Source: Bacillota bacterium
GTDB taxonomy: Bacteria > Bacillota > Clostridia > Lachnospirales > Lachnospiraceae
Length of the DNA stretch: 29,612 bases
Direction: 5' to 3'
Assembly (NCBI GenBank): GCA_023412855.1
Contig: JAEZRJ010000003.1
Location: 1-29,612, forward strand
Below are positions 7,233 through 15,096 of the stretch, piece after piece (position 1 is the first letter of the stretch; every line of letters begins with the position of its first letter). Under the pieces are notes generated by a model, which ran no database searches, was not told the origin of the DNA, and saw only the letters and a list, made by a program, of their open reading frames with translations. The translations under genes and the position numbers were made by a program.

Positions 7233-7255
7233 ATTATATAGGATAATACTATATA
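7233..7255 (-). promoter_or_regulatory. Candidate MarR operator overlapping the cassette promoter
   Basis: A perfect dyad TATATAG-N7-CTATATA spans 7235-7255. On the minus strand it covers the stretch just upstream of and overlapping a TATAAT -10 box (7233-7238), which sits about 14 nt before the TTG start. MarR proteins usually bind 16-22-bp palindromes at their own promoters. No good -35 box is visible. Confidence 0.55.
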
Positions 7256-7377
7256 GAACTAAAAATATCAAGCAATTTTAAGTAAATATATAAAAATAAA
7301 CAAATGTAATTGGTGGTGCTTGAACTGATTATCCGGCAGCAGAATTCCGGACAGAATATTTTTTCTCATTTAAATCA

Positions 7378-7423
7378 GAAAAATACATTAGTAGAAAATA
7401 ATATCTTCTATAATGTATTTTTC
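7378..7423. terminator. A+T-rich bidirectional terminator downstream of the glycosyltransferase
   Basis: GAAAAATACATTA-g-TAGAA pairs with TTCTA-TAATGTATTTTTC with one bulged base, and T-rich runs follow on both strands. It ends 6 nt after the glycosyltransferase stop on the minus strand. Confidence 0.65.
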
Positions 7424-7429
7424 TTTTGA

Positions 7430-8416
7430 TTACTGCAAGGAAATTATTTTTTGTTCTGATAAAACCTGAAGTGCCTCCTTTGCGCGGTTAAGATAGCTGT
7501 GAGGTTCTACGGCTATCTGCCCCTGTCTGCTGATTTTCTCCCTCTCATCAGGGGAGTTAAGATAATGTTTAATCAGCTCGAGCGTCTGTTCCGGCGAGTC
7601 TGAGGTCAGTAAATCCTTGCCTGATTGAAAGAGTCTGTTTATCTCCGGCGTGTCAGAGGTTATCAGAAATCCTCCGGAACCCATGATCTCATAGGTGCGC
7701 TGGCTGACCTGACGCAGCTGATTCTGTAAGCCGATCATAATGGAAGCGGAGCTGTATACCTGATTGGCAAGGGTATAATTCAGATAACCGTGTATACAGT
7801 CAGGCGGAATGTCGTTTCCAAGCAGATGAGCCATTTCGGCCCATTTCCTGCCCCAGAAATCAATACGGATTCCCTCGGCAATCAACGGAGCTATCAGGAT
7901 TTTCAGAGAGGTAATACGGTAATGATGTGGATATAACTGCAATACATTGGGATAAGCGTTAGCGACTACCGCAATGTCACATTTATATTTTGTATTGGGT
8001 GATGTCTTGTAGTGAACGCCGGAATAATATCCGAAGTCCATGTGAGCAGATTTAAAGCCTAACATTTGATAATATAGGACTCTGCCCTTACAAATGGTAA
8101 AGACGAAGTCAGGCTTTAATTCCATAAGCAGAGGAAGAGTAAAATTGTAGGTATGAGTAGGGTCCTCTGTTGCCCAGTATACCAATGGTATTTTCGCATT
8201 CTTGCTATAGAAATGAACCCATTTCGCTTTTTCTATCGTGGTCTCGCTGCTCCATCCCAGCATGAAAAGCAGATCCGGATGAAATTCCTCTATTATCATA
8301 GGAATTTTTTCCTTCGTCAACGGGCCTGAGATCTTTATCTCACAGCCGGCTTCCCGAAATCCGTTGGGTAATCCGTTTATCAGCATGGGATGACTTTCCA
8401 GAAATAATATTTTCAA
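7430..8416 (-). CDS. CgeB-like glycosyltransferase (GT-B fold)
   Basis: 328 aa from a TTG at 8416, chosen because GAGGTG lies 8 nt upstream and the protein then begins MKILFLESHPMLINGLPNGF, a normal GT-B N-terminus; the longer open frame adds 38 residues that look non-homologous. The N-terminal half carries LLFMLGWSSET and PLVYWATEDP. The C-terminal half has QLRQVSQRTYEIMGSGGFLITSDTPEINRLF and a final EREKISRQGQ segment, typical of the CgeB / Glyco_trans_1_2 group. CgeB proteins are linked to spore-surface glycosylation in Bacillus, and others act on cell-surface glycans; donor and acceptor here are unknown. It is monocistronic, with its own terminator. Confidence 0.82.
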   Translation of the reverse strand: MKILFLESHPMLINGLPNGFREAGCEIKISGPLTKEKIPMIIEEFHPDLLFMLGWSSETTIEKAKWVHFYSKNAKIPLVYWATEDPTHTYNFTLPLLMELKPDFVFTICKGRVLYYQMLGFKSAHMDFGYYSGVHYKTSPNTKYKCDIAVVANAYPNVLQLYPHHYRITSLKILIAPLIAEGIRIDFWGRKWAEMAHLLGNDIPPDCIHGYLNYTLANQVYSSASIMIGLQNQLRQVSQRTYEIMGSGGFLITSDTPEINRLFQSGKDLLTSDSPEQTLELIKHYLNSPDEREKISRQGQIAVEPHSYLNRAKEALQVLSEQKIISLQ

Positions 8417-8792
8417 TTTGGATACACCTCGTTTCTTTTCGGTCTGTAACCGAAGCCTATAATACATACTATTCCTTTGACATGCTACATGTGATGCTAT
8501 GCCTGGGTAAAGGTCTTGATCTGACATCAATCATACAAAACATAAATGGTTTTTAGTTTATGTTTCGGATATAGAAATATATATGAGGGCGTAACTGCAA
8601 CGCTTTTGTGACAATTATCTTCTGGGGTGAAGAATGCAGGAATAAATACTGTTTTCCCTCAATGTCTTTTATATAACTTAAAGGTCAAATTACTTGTGCC
8701 TGTTTGGAGAATTTGTTATAATTATGTCAAAGTTTGTAATTGGATATTTCTTACAAAAATCAAGGAATAAAGAGACGGTCGGAGGGTTCGTT
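8417..8792. other. Divergent intergenic region between the glycosyltransferase and the chemoreceptor
   Basis: This 376-bp stretch holds the control regions of two divergent genes. The chemoreceptor promoter is at 8694-8722. I see no convincing promoter for the glycosyltransferase, and no small gene with a credible ribosome site. Confidence 0.6.
8694..8722 (+). promoter_or_regulatory. Candidate promoter of the chemoreceptor gene
   Basis: A TATAAT at 8717-8722 is preceded by TG one base upstream (extended -10), with a weak -35 TTGTGC 17 nt before. A sigma-D (flagellar) reading TAAA-N15-GCC is also possible here, but the rest of that -10 does not match. Confidence 0.55.
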
Positions 8793-10832
8793 ATGATGAG
8801 GGAAACAAAGGATAAGCTTCGCCGAGAGGTGAAAAGTGAGCTGGAGCAGATGTTGAATATTACGACTATAAAAGCAGAAATACAAAAAAGTATCATATTA
8901 CTCGTTGTCATTTCGCTTGTAATAGTAGGGATAGTAGCTTCCTGGATGAATTTTTCCTCTATGGAAAGCGTGCTTGAACAGAGTATGAAGGAGACAGTTG
9001 AGGAATCCGCGGCTGTAGTGGAGAACAAGCTGGAAGCTAACATGAATCTGGTGGAGGTAGTGGGAAGCATCGCCCGTCTGAGCAATCCGGATACGGCACT
9101 GGAAGATAAGCAAAGCCTGCTTGACGGTTATGTGGAGGCATATGGCTGGGAAGCCGCTACTGTGACAGATACGGTAGGAGTAAGTATTTTTAATAGTGAG
9201 ACGAATGTGGGCACCGCAGAATTTTTCAAGAAAGCCATAAACGGGGAGACTGCGCTGAGCGACCCCATTTATGATGAAGCGACGGGGGCACTTACGATTT
9301 ACTGTGCGGCGCCTTTATGGGAAGGCGGAAGATTTAATACCTCAATAGTCGGCACTGTAGTTGCGACCTTGGACGGCAGCATGCTGTCCGCCATAGTGAA
9401 GGACATCAAGATAAGTAATAACGGCTCTGCTTATATCATCAATGGTATCGGCAACACCATTGCCCATCACAATTATGACTTGGTGACCAGCGAAAGCAAT
9501 ACCGTAAAAGAATTACAGAGTAATTCCTCCTTAAAGCAGTTGGCCGCTTTAGAGACCAAGATGATGAATGGAGAAAGCGGTTTTGGGAAGTATAGATATG
9601 AAGGCGTATCGAAATACATGGCATATATGCCGATAGGAATGAATGGCTGGAGTCTGGCGGTAACGGCTCCGGTGTCCGATTTTAGCCGTGTTGTCTTGTA
9701 CAGCATTATGAGTATTTTTGTTTTGCTGGCTATTACTATCGCAGTGGCAATCGTGATGGCGAGGCGTCTGGGAACAGCCATCGGCTATCCTATAAACCAA
9801 TGCGCGGAGAGACTGAAGCTACTTGCGCAGGGAGACCTGACCAGCGATTTTCCTGAGATAAGTACGCGAAATGAGACCTTGGTCCTGGCGGATTCCACTA
9901 AGACGATCGTGGACCGTATGCAGGAAATTATCGGTGACATCGCATACCTTCTTGCGGAAATGGCCAAAGGGAACTTTGACGTTAAGTCGAAAATCGGCGA
10001 CGACGCATATGTAGGCGCCTTTCAACAAATTATTTTGTCAATGAAAACCCTGAATATGGATTTAAGCAGCACCTTGACGGAGATTCATGAGGCTTCCCTG
10101 CAAGTAGAGGCAGGTGCGTCGCAGATGGCGGAGAGTGCGCAGGGGCTTGCAGAAGGAGCAGCCGATCAGGCTGGTTCTGTAGAAGAACTCCTGGCTACGG
10201 TAGCTGAAGTATCCGGACATGTGGAGGAGAATGCGAAGGCTACCGACAATGCTCACAACAGAGTGCAGGCGGTAGCTGAGCAGGCGAAGATCAGTCAGGG
10301 GAAGATGGACGAGATGACGGGAGCCATGCAGAAAATCGAAGATACTTCCAACCAAATCAGCAATATTATCGGAGGCATCGAGAATATCGCATCCCAGACC
10401 AATCTGCTATCCTTAAATGCCGCGATTGAAGCGGCCCGTGCAGGGGAAGCAGGGAAAGGCTTTGCAGTCGTTGCAGACCAGATACGGAAGCTGGCTGAAC
10501 AAAGTGCGGAATCGGCAGTGGATACAAGGAAGCTGATCGAGGCTTCTATTGTGGAAGTGAACAACGGCGGGGCGATTACGAGAGACACCGCGGAATATTT
10601 GAGGAAAGTATTGAAAGGCTTGGATGAGATTCTGGAATCGGTAGGAGAGGTAAGGCTCGCGTCCGAAAAACAGGCGGTAGCGATAAAAGAGATAGAGGCA
10701 GGGGTAGGGCAGATTGCTCAGGTAGTGGAAAGCAATTCCGCTGCAGCGCAGGAAACGTCGGCTACCAGCGAGGAGCTTTCCGCGCAGTCGGAGAACCTGA
10801 ATTCCCTGGTGGGCCGTTTTACGTTAAGTTAA
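8793..10832 (+). CDS. Methyl-accepting chemotaxis protein (dCache-HAMP-MCP)
   Basis: A membrane chemoreceptor of 679 aa from the ATG at 8793, chosen because GGAGGG lies 6 nt before it; in-frame upstream codons run into the promoter. Order: cytoplasmic N-terminus, first membrane helix (about residues 34-54), an extracellular Cache-type sensor (about 55-300, with a predicted ligand pocket), second membrane helix (about 302-323), a HAMP domain (to about 378), then the coiled-coil signalling domain. The highly conserved hairpin tip, IASQTNLLSLNAAIEAARAGEAGKGFAVVA, is at about residues 527-560, where CheA and CheW dock. There is no C-terminal CheR-docking pentapeptide. The ligand is unknown. No other chemotaxis gene is adjacent, so it is an orphan receptor. 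Confidence 0.95.
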   Translation: MMRETKDKLRREVKSELEQMLNITTIKAEIQKSIILLVVISLVIVGIVASWMNFSSMESVLEQSMKETVEESAAVVENKLEANMNLVEVVGSIARLSNPDTALEDKQSLLDGYVEAYGWEAATVTDTVGVSIFNSETNVGTAEFFKKAINGETALSDPIYDEATGALTIYCAAPLWEGGRFNTSIVGTVVATLDGSMLSAIVKDIKISNNGSAYIINGIGNTIAHHNYDLVTSESNTVKELQSNSSLKQLAALETKMMNGESGFGKYRYEGVSKYMAYMPIGMNGWSLAVTAPVSDFSRVVLYSIMSIFVLLAITIAVAIVMARRLGTAIGYPINQCAERLKLLAQGDLTSDFPEISTRNETLVLADSTKTIVDRMQEIIGDIAYLLAEMAKGNFDVKSKIGDDAYVGAFQQIILSMKTLNMDLSSTLTEIHEASLQVEAGASQMAESAQGLAEGAADQAGSVEELLATVAEVSGHVEENAKATDNAHNRVQAVAEQAKISQGKMDEMTGAMQKIEDTSNQISNIIGGIENIASQTNLLSLNAAIEAARAGEAGKGFAVVADQIRKLAEQSAESAVDTRKLIEASIVEVNNGGAITRDTAEYLRKVLKGLDEILESVGEVRLASEKQAVAIKEIEAGVGQIAQVVESNSAAAQETSATSEELSAQSENLNSLVGRFTLS

Positions 10833-10912
10833 AAAATATTTATATCGGGTGAAGGAATTCTTTTGCCTGCGGTCCCAATTTATGAACCGTGAAGAAAGGA
10901 CGGACTGTTTGA

Positions 10913-12136
10913 ATGAACTATAAGGAAGCGTATGAAAAGCTGGAGAAGTGCGGGCAGTTGCACGTGCTAGATTACTATGAGAGACTGACAGTGCAGGAGA
11001 AGGAGGCACTGCTTGAACAAATCGATACCACTGATTTCAGAGTGCTTAAGTATTGCAAGAACAATACTACGAATCAGAAAGGGGAGATATCGCCCCTGAC
11101 GGCCATGCAGCTTGCGCAGATCGATGAAAAGAGAGAAAGCTATACGGCTATCGGACTTGAGGAAGTTAAGAAGGGGAAGGTCGCAGCGGTGCTTTTGGCA
11201 GGAGGAATGGGAACGCGGTTGGGTTCCGACTCTCCCAAGGGAATGTTCGATATAGGAATTACCCGACCGGTTTATATTTTTCAGAGAATCATTGAGAATC
11301 TTTTGGATGTAGTGAAGGCGGCGGAGACGTGGATTCATCTGTTTATCATGACCAGCGATAAGAACCATGAGGTTACCATGGCGTTTTTTGAGGAGAAGGA
11401 ATATTTCGGCTATAATAAAGATTTTGTGATGTTCTTTAGGCAGGAGATGGTACCGGCCTCGGATTACGAAGGCAAAGCATACATGGAAGAAATGGGCAGA
11501 ATTTCCACCTCTCCCAACGGAAATGGCGGTTGGTTTACCTCTATGAACAAATGGGGACTAGTGGATATTGTGAAAAAGAATGGCATCAAATGGCTGAATG
11601 TGTTTGCGGTGGATAATGTGCTCCAGCGTATTGCAGACCCTTGCTTTGTAGGTGCCGTAATTGCTAACGGATGCGTTTCGGGAGCCAAGGTGGTGAAGAA
11701 GAAGACGCCGGACGAGCGTGTTGGTACCCTGTGTCTTGAGGATGGAAAGCCCTCTATCGTGGAGTATTATGAGCTTACCGAAGCGATGAAGGAAGAAAAA
11801 GACAAACGGGGAGAGCCTGCCTACAACTTTGGCGTTATCTTGAACTACCTTTTCCGGGAAAAGGATCTGGAATCCATAGAGGAGAGCAAACTTCCCCTTC
11901 ACGTGGTGGAGAAGAAAATACCCTATATAGATAAAGAGGGAAACGTTGTTTTACCGGATAAACCCAACGGTTATAAATACGAAACCTTGGTGCTTGATAT
12001 GATTCATCAGGTGGACAATTGCCTTTCCTATGAGGTGGCGAGAGACAAAGAATTTGCTCCTATTAAGAACGCCATGGGCGTAGATTCTGTAGATACGGCC
12101 AGAGAGCTGTGCAAGAAAAATGGAATTATTTTATAG
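10913..12136 (+). CDS. UDPGP-family UDP-sugar pyrophosphorylase (eukaryote-like UAP/UGP type)
   Basis: 407 aa. The nucleotide-binding loop LAGGMGTRLGSDSPKGMFDIG is at about residues 95-115, matching the UDPGP type 1 family (eukaryotic UDP-GlcNAc and UDP-Glc pyrophosphorylases) rather than the usual bacterial GalU or GlmU. Further family segments are WLNVFAVDNVLQRIADP, GAKVVKKKTPDERVG and EYYELTE. The likely reaction is UTP plus a hexose- or N-acetylhexosamine-1-phosphate giving UDP-sugar. The exact sugar (GlcNAc, GalNAc, Glc or Gal) is not decidable here. The ribosome site AGAAAGGA is 12 nt from the ATG, a bit far. The gene follows the chemoreceptor by 80 nt with no terminator seen, and galE is 123 nt downstream with a possible promoter of its own. 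Confidence 0.85.
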   Translation: MNYKEAYEKLEKCGQLHVLDYYERLTVQEKEALLEQIDTTDFRVLKYCKNNTTNQKGEISPLTAMQLAQIDEKRESYTAIGLEEVKKGKVAAVLLAGGMGTRLGSDSPKGMFDIGITRPVYIFQRIIENLLDVVKAAETWIHLFIMTSDKNHEVTMAFFEEKEYFGYNKDFVMFFRQEMVPASDYEGKAYMEEMGRISTSPNGNGGWFTSMNKWGLVDIVKKNGIKWLNVFAVDNVLQRIADPCFVGAVIANGCVSGAKVVKKKTPDERVGTLCLEDGKPSIVEYYELTEAMKEEKDKRGEPAYNFGVILNYLFREKDLESIEESKLPLHVVEKKIPYIDKEGNVVLPDKPNGYKYETLVLDMIHQVDNCLSYEVARDKEFAPIKNAMGVDSVDTARELCKKNGIIL

Positions 12137-12147
12137 TATTTAACATT

Positions 12148-12176
12148 TTGACAGTCATTAGTAACATTGCCATATT
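12148..12176 (+). promoter_or_regulatory. Candidate promoter of galE
   Basis: TTGACA at 12148-12153, 17 nt, then CATATT at 12171-12176. It lies in the 123-nt gap before galE, so galE may be transcribed on its own as well as by read-through. Confidence 0.5.
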
Positions 12177-12259
12177 GAAAAAAGACGATATGGGAGTAAA
12201 CTTAAGGATAAGAAGCAAGACAGTAAGAAACAGTATTCAATTAGGCAGGAGGTAAGAAA

Positions 12260-13276
12260 ATGGCAGTATTAGTCACAGGAGGCGCCGGTTATATCGGAAG
12301 CCATACGGTAATAGAATTACAGGGGGCAGGTTATGACGTAGTGGTTTTGGATAACCTGAGCAATTCCAGCGAGAAGTCATTACAACGGGTGGAAAAGATT
12401 ACCGGCAAGAAGGTGCCTTTTTATAAAGCTGATATTTTGGACAGAGAGGCGTTAAACCTCGTATTTGAAAAAGAAAAAATCGATTCCTGTATTCATTTCG
12501 CAGGACTGAAGGCGGTAGGAGAATCCGTAGCGAAGCCGTGGGAATATTATGAGAATAATATTGCCGGAACGCTGACCTTGGTGGATGTGATGAGAAAGCA
12601 CGGCGTGAAGAACATCATTTTCTCCTCCTCCGCAACCGTATACGGCGATCCGGCCATCATTCCCATTACGGAGGAATGCCCGAAGGGACAATGCACTAAC
12701 CCCTACGGATGGACCAAATCCATGCTGGAGCAGGTATTGACGGATATGCAGAAGGCCGACCCGCAGTGGAATGTTATCATCCTTCGTTATTTTAATCCTA
12801 TCGGAGCTCATAAGAGCGGAACTATCGGTGAAAACCCTAACGGTATCCCCAACAACCTGATGCCCTACATTACGCAGGTGGCAGTAGGTAAGCTGAAAGA
12901 GTTGGGCGTATTCGGCGATGATTACGACACTCCCGACGGAACCGGTGTAAGAGATTATATTCACGTAGTGGACCTGGCAGCAGGTCATGTAAAGGCCCTT
13001 AAGAAGATAGAGGAAAAAGCCGGACTTAGCGTTTACAACCTGGGAACAGGAGTAGGTTACAGTGTGCTTGATATTGTGAAGAATTTCGAAGAAGCTACGG
13101 GAGTGAAGATTCCCTATGTCATCAAGGACAGACGTCCCGGAGATATCGCAACCTGCTATTCGGATGCGGACAAGGCGAAAAAGGAACTGGGCTGGGAGGC
13201 ACAGTATGGAATCAAGGAAATGTGTGCCGATTCTTGGAGATGGCAGAGCAATAATCCTGGCGGATACGATGAATAG
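12260..13276 (+). CDS. galE: UDP-glucose 4-epimerase
   Basis: Interconverts UDP-glucose and UDP-galactose (some members also UDP-GlcNAc and UDP-GalNAc) using bound NAD in the cytoplasm. The 338 aa are the family's standard length. The Rossmann loop TGGAGYIGSH is at residues 6-15. The catalytic pair is Tyr149 and Lys153 in NPYGWTKSM, with the SSSATVYG segment around residues 117-125. The ribosome site GGAGGT is 7 nt before the ATG. It follows a UDP-sugar pyrophosphorylase, which makes a UDP-hexose activation and epimerisation pair likely. A bidirectional terminator lies 10 nt after the stop. Confidence 0.97.
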   Translation: MAVLVTGGAGYIGSHTVIELQGAGYDVVVLDNLSNSSEKSLQRVEKITGKKVPFYKADILDREALNLVFEKEKIDSCIHFAGLKAVGESVAKPWEYYENNIAGTLTLVDVMRKHGVKNIIFSSSATVYGDPAIIPITEECPKGQCTNPYGWTKSMLEQVLTDMQKADPQWNVIILRYFNPIGAHKSGTIGENPNGIPNNLMPYITQVAVGKLKELGVFGDDYDTPDGTGVRDYIHVVDLAAGHVKALKKIEEKAGLSVYNLGTGVGYSVLDIVKNFEEATGVKIPYVIKDRRPGDIATCYSDADKAKKELGWEAQYGIKEMCADSWRWQSNNPGGYDE

Positions 13277-13286
13277 ATAAAAATAC

Positions 13287-13330
13287 AAAATGAGCGATGT
13301 AGCTGTCCTGGCATACACCGCTCATTTTTT
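13287..13330. terminator. Bidirectional terminator between galE and the hemolysin III gene
   Basis: AAAATGAGCG-a-TGTA pairs with TACA-c-CGCTCATTTT around a 12-nt loop, followed by T6 on the plus strand and TTTTGTATTTTT on the minus strand. It serves both converging genes. Confidence 0.85.
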
Positions 13331-13360
13331 CGGCCCAATTATTGTATATGGAAAAACATT

Positions 13361-14014
13361 CTATAAAACATAGCGATACATAAAGATAAAATGGCAGATG
13401 CTCCCGCCCATAACGAACAAGTGAAAAATCTCATGTGAGCCGAAATATGCGTGCTTCGCATTGAAAATGGGAAGCTTCAGTGCGTAGATAACACCACCTA
13501 CCGTATAGATGACACCTCCTGCCAGCAGCCAGAGAAAAGCGCCCTTGGGGAGAGCATTCCACAGTGATCCGAATACCCAGAGGCAAACCCAGCCCATAGC
13601 GATGTAAATCGTGGAAGAAAACCACTTCGGACATGTAATCCACAGCGCTTTAATGAGAATGCCGAAAAGGGCGATTCCCCATACTACTGCAAGCAGCGTA
13701 TAGCCAAGCGGACCTCCAAGTACAATCAGGCATACAGGGGTATAAGAGCCTGCGATAAGCACGAATATCATCATATGGTCTATCTTGCGGAATACCTTCA
13801 AAACTTTAGCGGATACCGTCAGTGAATGATAGGTGGCGCTGGCCCCATATAGAAGAATCATGCTCAGCATGAATACGGCCATTGCTGTAAAAGCAGCGCT
13901 GCCCGAAGCTGTAGCCGCTTTTATCAATAGAGGGACAGCGGCAAAGACCGCCATCATCATTCCAATAAAATGGGTAATTGCGCTGCCCGGTTCACGAATT
14001 GTTATTTGCATCAT
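13361..14014 (-). CDS. Hemolysin III family (YqfA/PAQR-like) membrane protein
   Basis: 217 aa from ATG 14014 (a second ATG follows directly at 14011); a GAGGAGG site lies 5-8 nt before them, so the longer open frame upstream is rejected. About seven membrane helices are visible. Conserved family blocks are EPGSAITHFIGMMMAVFA, YGASATYH, RKIDHMMIFVLIAGSYTPV and the C-terminal FGSHEIFHLFVMGGSICHF with its histidines. The family (TIGR01065-type, related to the PAQR superfamily) carries His/Asp metal-binding residues. Its role is unclear; 'hemolysin' is a historical name and not evidence of toxicity. Confidence 0.93.
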   Translation of the reverse strand: MMQITIREPGSAITHFIGMMMAVFAAVPLLIKAATASGSAAFTAMAVFMLSMILLYGASATYHSLTVSAKVLKVFRKIDHMMIFVLIAGSYTPVCLIVLGGPLGYTLLAVVWGIALFGILIKALWITCPKWFSSTIYIAMGWVCLWVFGSLWNALPKGAFLWLLAGGVIYTVGGVIYALKLPIFNAKHAYFGSHEIFHLFVMGGSICHFIFMYRYVL

Positions 14015-14092
14015 ATCTACCTCCTCGCACAAAAAGATGCGGTGTTTAAAAATGTAACATGTAGTATTGAAAACTACATCAAGCATGATTAG

Positions 14093-14121
14093 ATACTACA
14101 ACTTATTGTGTGGAATGTCAA
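14093..14121 (-). promoter_or_regulatory. Promoter of the hemolysin III gene
   Basis: On the minus strand: TTGACA (14116-14121), exactly 17 nt, then TAGTAT (14093-14098). A perfect 7-bp inverted repeat ATGTAGT/ACTACAT at 14059-14079 lies in the leader just downstream and could be an operator or a leader hairpin. Confidence 0.65.
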
Positions 14122-14248
14122 TAAAAATATGCATATAAAATAAAAAAACGTTACTATTCAGCCTTCTATACCGCGAAGCCCAAATTGCGTCTCTATACAA
14201 TTTTGCGAGGGCGGCAAGCGCCAAAATGCAGTTTTACCGCATTATTGT

Positions 14249-14288
14249 GTGCATAAATGATACAGTTTAGCCGGAGGATAAACTGTAA
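14249..14288. repeat. Dispersed hairpin repeat, module 1, copy A
   Basis: GTGCATAAATGA leads into a perfect 9-bp hairpin (TACAGTTTA/TAAACTGTA, loop GCCGGAGGA). The same order, GTGCATACATG then GCAGTTTAGCCG and a partial inverted arm, occurs at 29051-29092. It sits 10 nt past the stop of the 88-aa gene on the minus strand, without a T tract, so it is not a classical terminator. Confidence 0.6.
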
Positions 14289-14296
14289 TAAAAAAA

Positions 14297-14563
14297 TTAA
14301 TCCTCTTCTATTACATGAATTTCAAGGTAGTCGAAATCGATAGTTTCGATAAAATTATCTTGAGTAAATCGCACTTTATCGTGACGTTTGAATTCCTGAA
14401 CGGTGGAATCCAGCCAGATAGGCTTGCCTAAATCGAACTGATAAACGATTTCATCCATCGCATGAAATATCTTATGCGTCCTCGAGTCCTGGCTGTCATC
14501 ACATATGACGGTGTCCCGCAGTTGTCTATTGTCCTTGAATATTTTTGCCCATAGTCGAAACAT
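14297..14563 (-). CDS. Conserved hypothetical protein, 88 aa
   Basis: The product starts MFRLWAKIFKDNRQLRDTVI and ends with FDYLEIHVIEED. It is acidic and soluble, with no signal or membrane segment. Its middle reads THKIFHAMDEIVYQFDLGKP, then IWLDSTVQEFKRHDKVRFTQDNFIE. The ribosome site AAAGGAAG lies about 9 nt before the ATG. Proteins of this size and sequence style recur in Lachnospiraceae genomes as far as I recall, but I know no function. It is monocistronic and followed by the module 1 hairpin. Not assigned to any pathway. Confidence 0.82.
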   Translation of the reverse strand: MFRLWAKIFKDNRQLRDTVICDDSQDSRTHKIFHAMDEIVYQFDLGKPIWLDSTVQEFKRHDKVRFTQDNFIETIDFDYLEIHVIEED

Positions 14564-14667
14564 GTTATAAAACTTCCTTTCGTAAGAGTAATGGTAGATA
14601 ATTATAATATCATATTATTGGCAAAGAAATATAGTGAAACATTGGTTAAAAATTAGTTGGTGAATAT

Positions 14668-14778
14668 GTTACTGCCCACACAGTAGCTTAACACTTGCTG
14701 TTAAGCTACGTAAGAACGTGATGCAAGAAATGATTTCTGATTCGCGGAGCGAGTTTAAATGCAGAAAGTTTGCATTGC
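14668..14778 (+). repeat. Dispersed 111-bp intergenic repeat, module 2, copy A
   Basis: Gapless match to 29140-29250 with 13 differences in 111 positions by hand count. It is a chain of short hairpins: AGCTTAACA/TGTTAAGCT (loop CTTGC), TCGC/GCGA, and ATGCA/TGCAT arms. The changes at TCGCGGAGCGA versus TCGCAAAGCGA fall in the loop and keep the stem. No coding sequence is supported. Confidence 0.85.
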
Positions 14779-14980
14779 GGAAGAAGCAGGAAACCAAAGA
14801 CCAGAACGCCCGGTCCCAGAGCCTGGTCAATCTGCTGGCGCAGTTTTGGCTTTGTTCGTAAAATTGGAATATTTTTTTTCTTTCCGCATATGAATATATG
14901 GTGTGAGTCAAAGGCAGGAACACAATACCGAGTATAAATATACAATAAAAATTAAAAAAAAATAAAGTTTTTGTGAAATA

Positions 14981-15009
14981 TGCACATTTGTATAAAAATA
15001 TGGTATAAT
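14981..15009 (+). promoter_or_regulatory. Promoter of the small alarmone synthetase gene
   Basis: A perfect TATAAT at 15004-15009 with a weak -35 TGCACA 17 nt upstream. The predicted start of transcription, about 15016, is just before the tandem repeat that fills the leader. Confidence 0.6.
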
Positions 15010-15020
15010 GAGCTTGGTAA

Positions 15021-15068
15021 AATATTTCCTGTCGAGATGGAAGTAATATTTCCCGTAAAGATGGAAAT
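15021..15068 (+). repeat. Two tandem 24-bp hairpin units in the alarmone synthetase leader
   Basis: Units 15021-15044 and 15045-15068 match at 20 of 24 positions and abut exactly. Unit 2 folds as ATATTTCC/GGAAATAT with a 9-nt loop; unit 1 folds with a shorter TTTCC/GGAAG stem. The motif ATTTCC, 6-7 nt, AGATGGAA recurs in each. Confidence 0.75.
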
Positions 15069-15096
15069 ATGATAAATTAAGTAAGGCGGAAAATAA

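Larger units (their letters stand above)
14564..15096. other. Gene-free region with a dispersed repeat and the alarmone synthetase leader
   Basis: 533 bp between the 88-aa gene and the alarmone synthetase. It holds the 111-bp dispersed repeat (14668-14778), then about 160 bp in which I recognise nothing (a GACCAG/CTGGTC arm pair at about 14797-14826 and a T8 run at about 14873), then the promoter and tandem-repeat leader of the next gene. Short open frames here lack ribosome sites. Confidence 0.6.

Noticed and set aside
14669..14945. Minus-strand open frames through the dispersed repeat
   Set aside because: They cover hairpin repeats, have no ribosome site and no recognisable protein features; the matching region at 29.1 kb is not conserved as protein.
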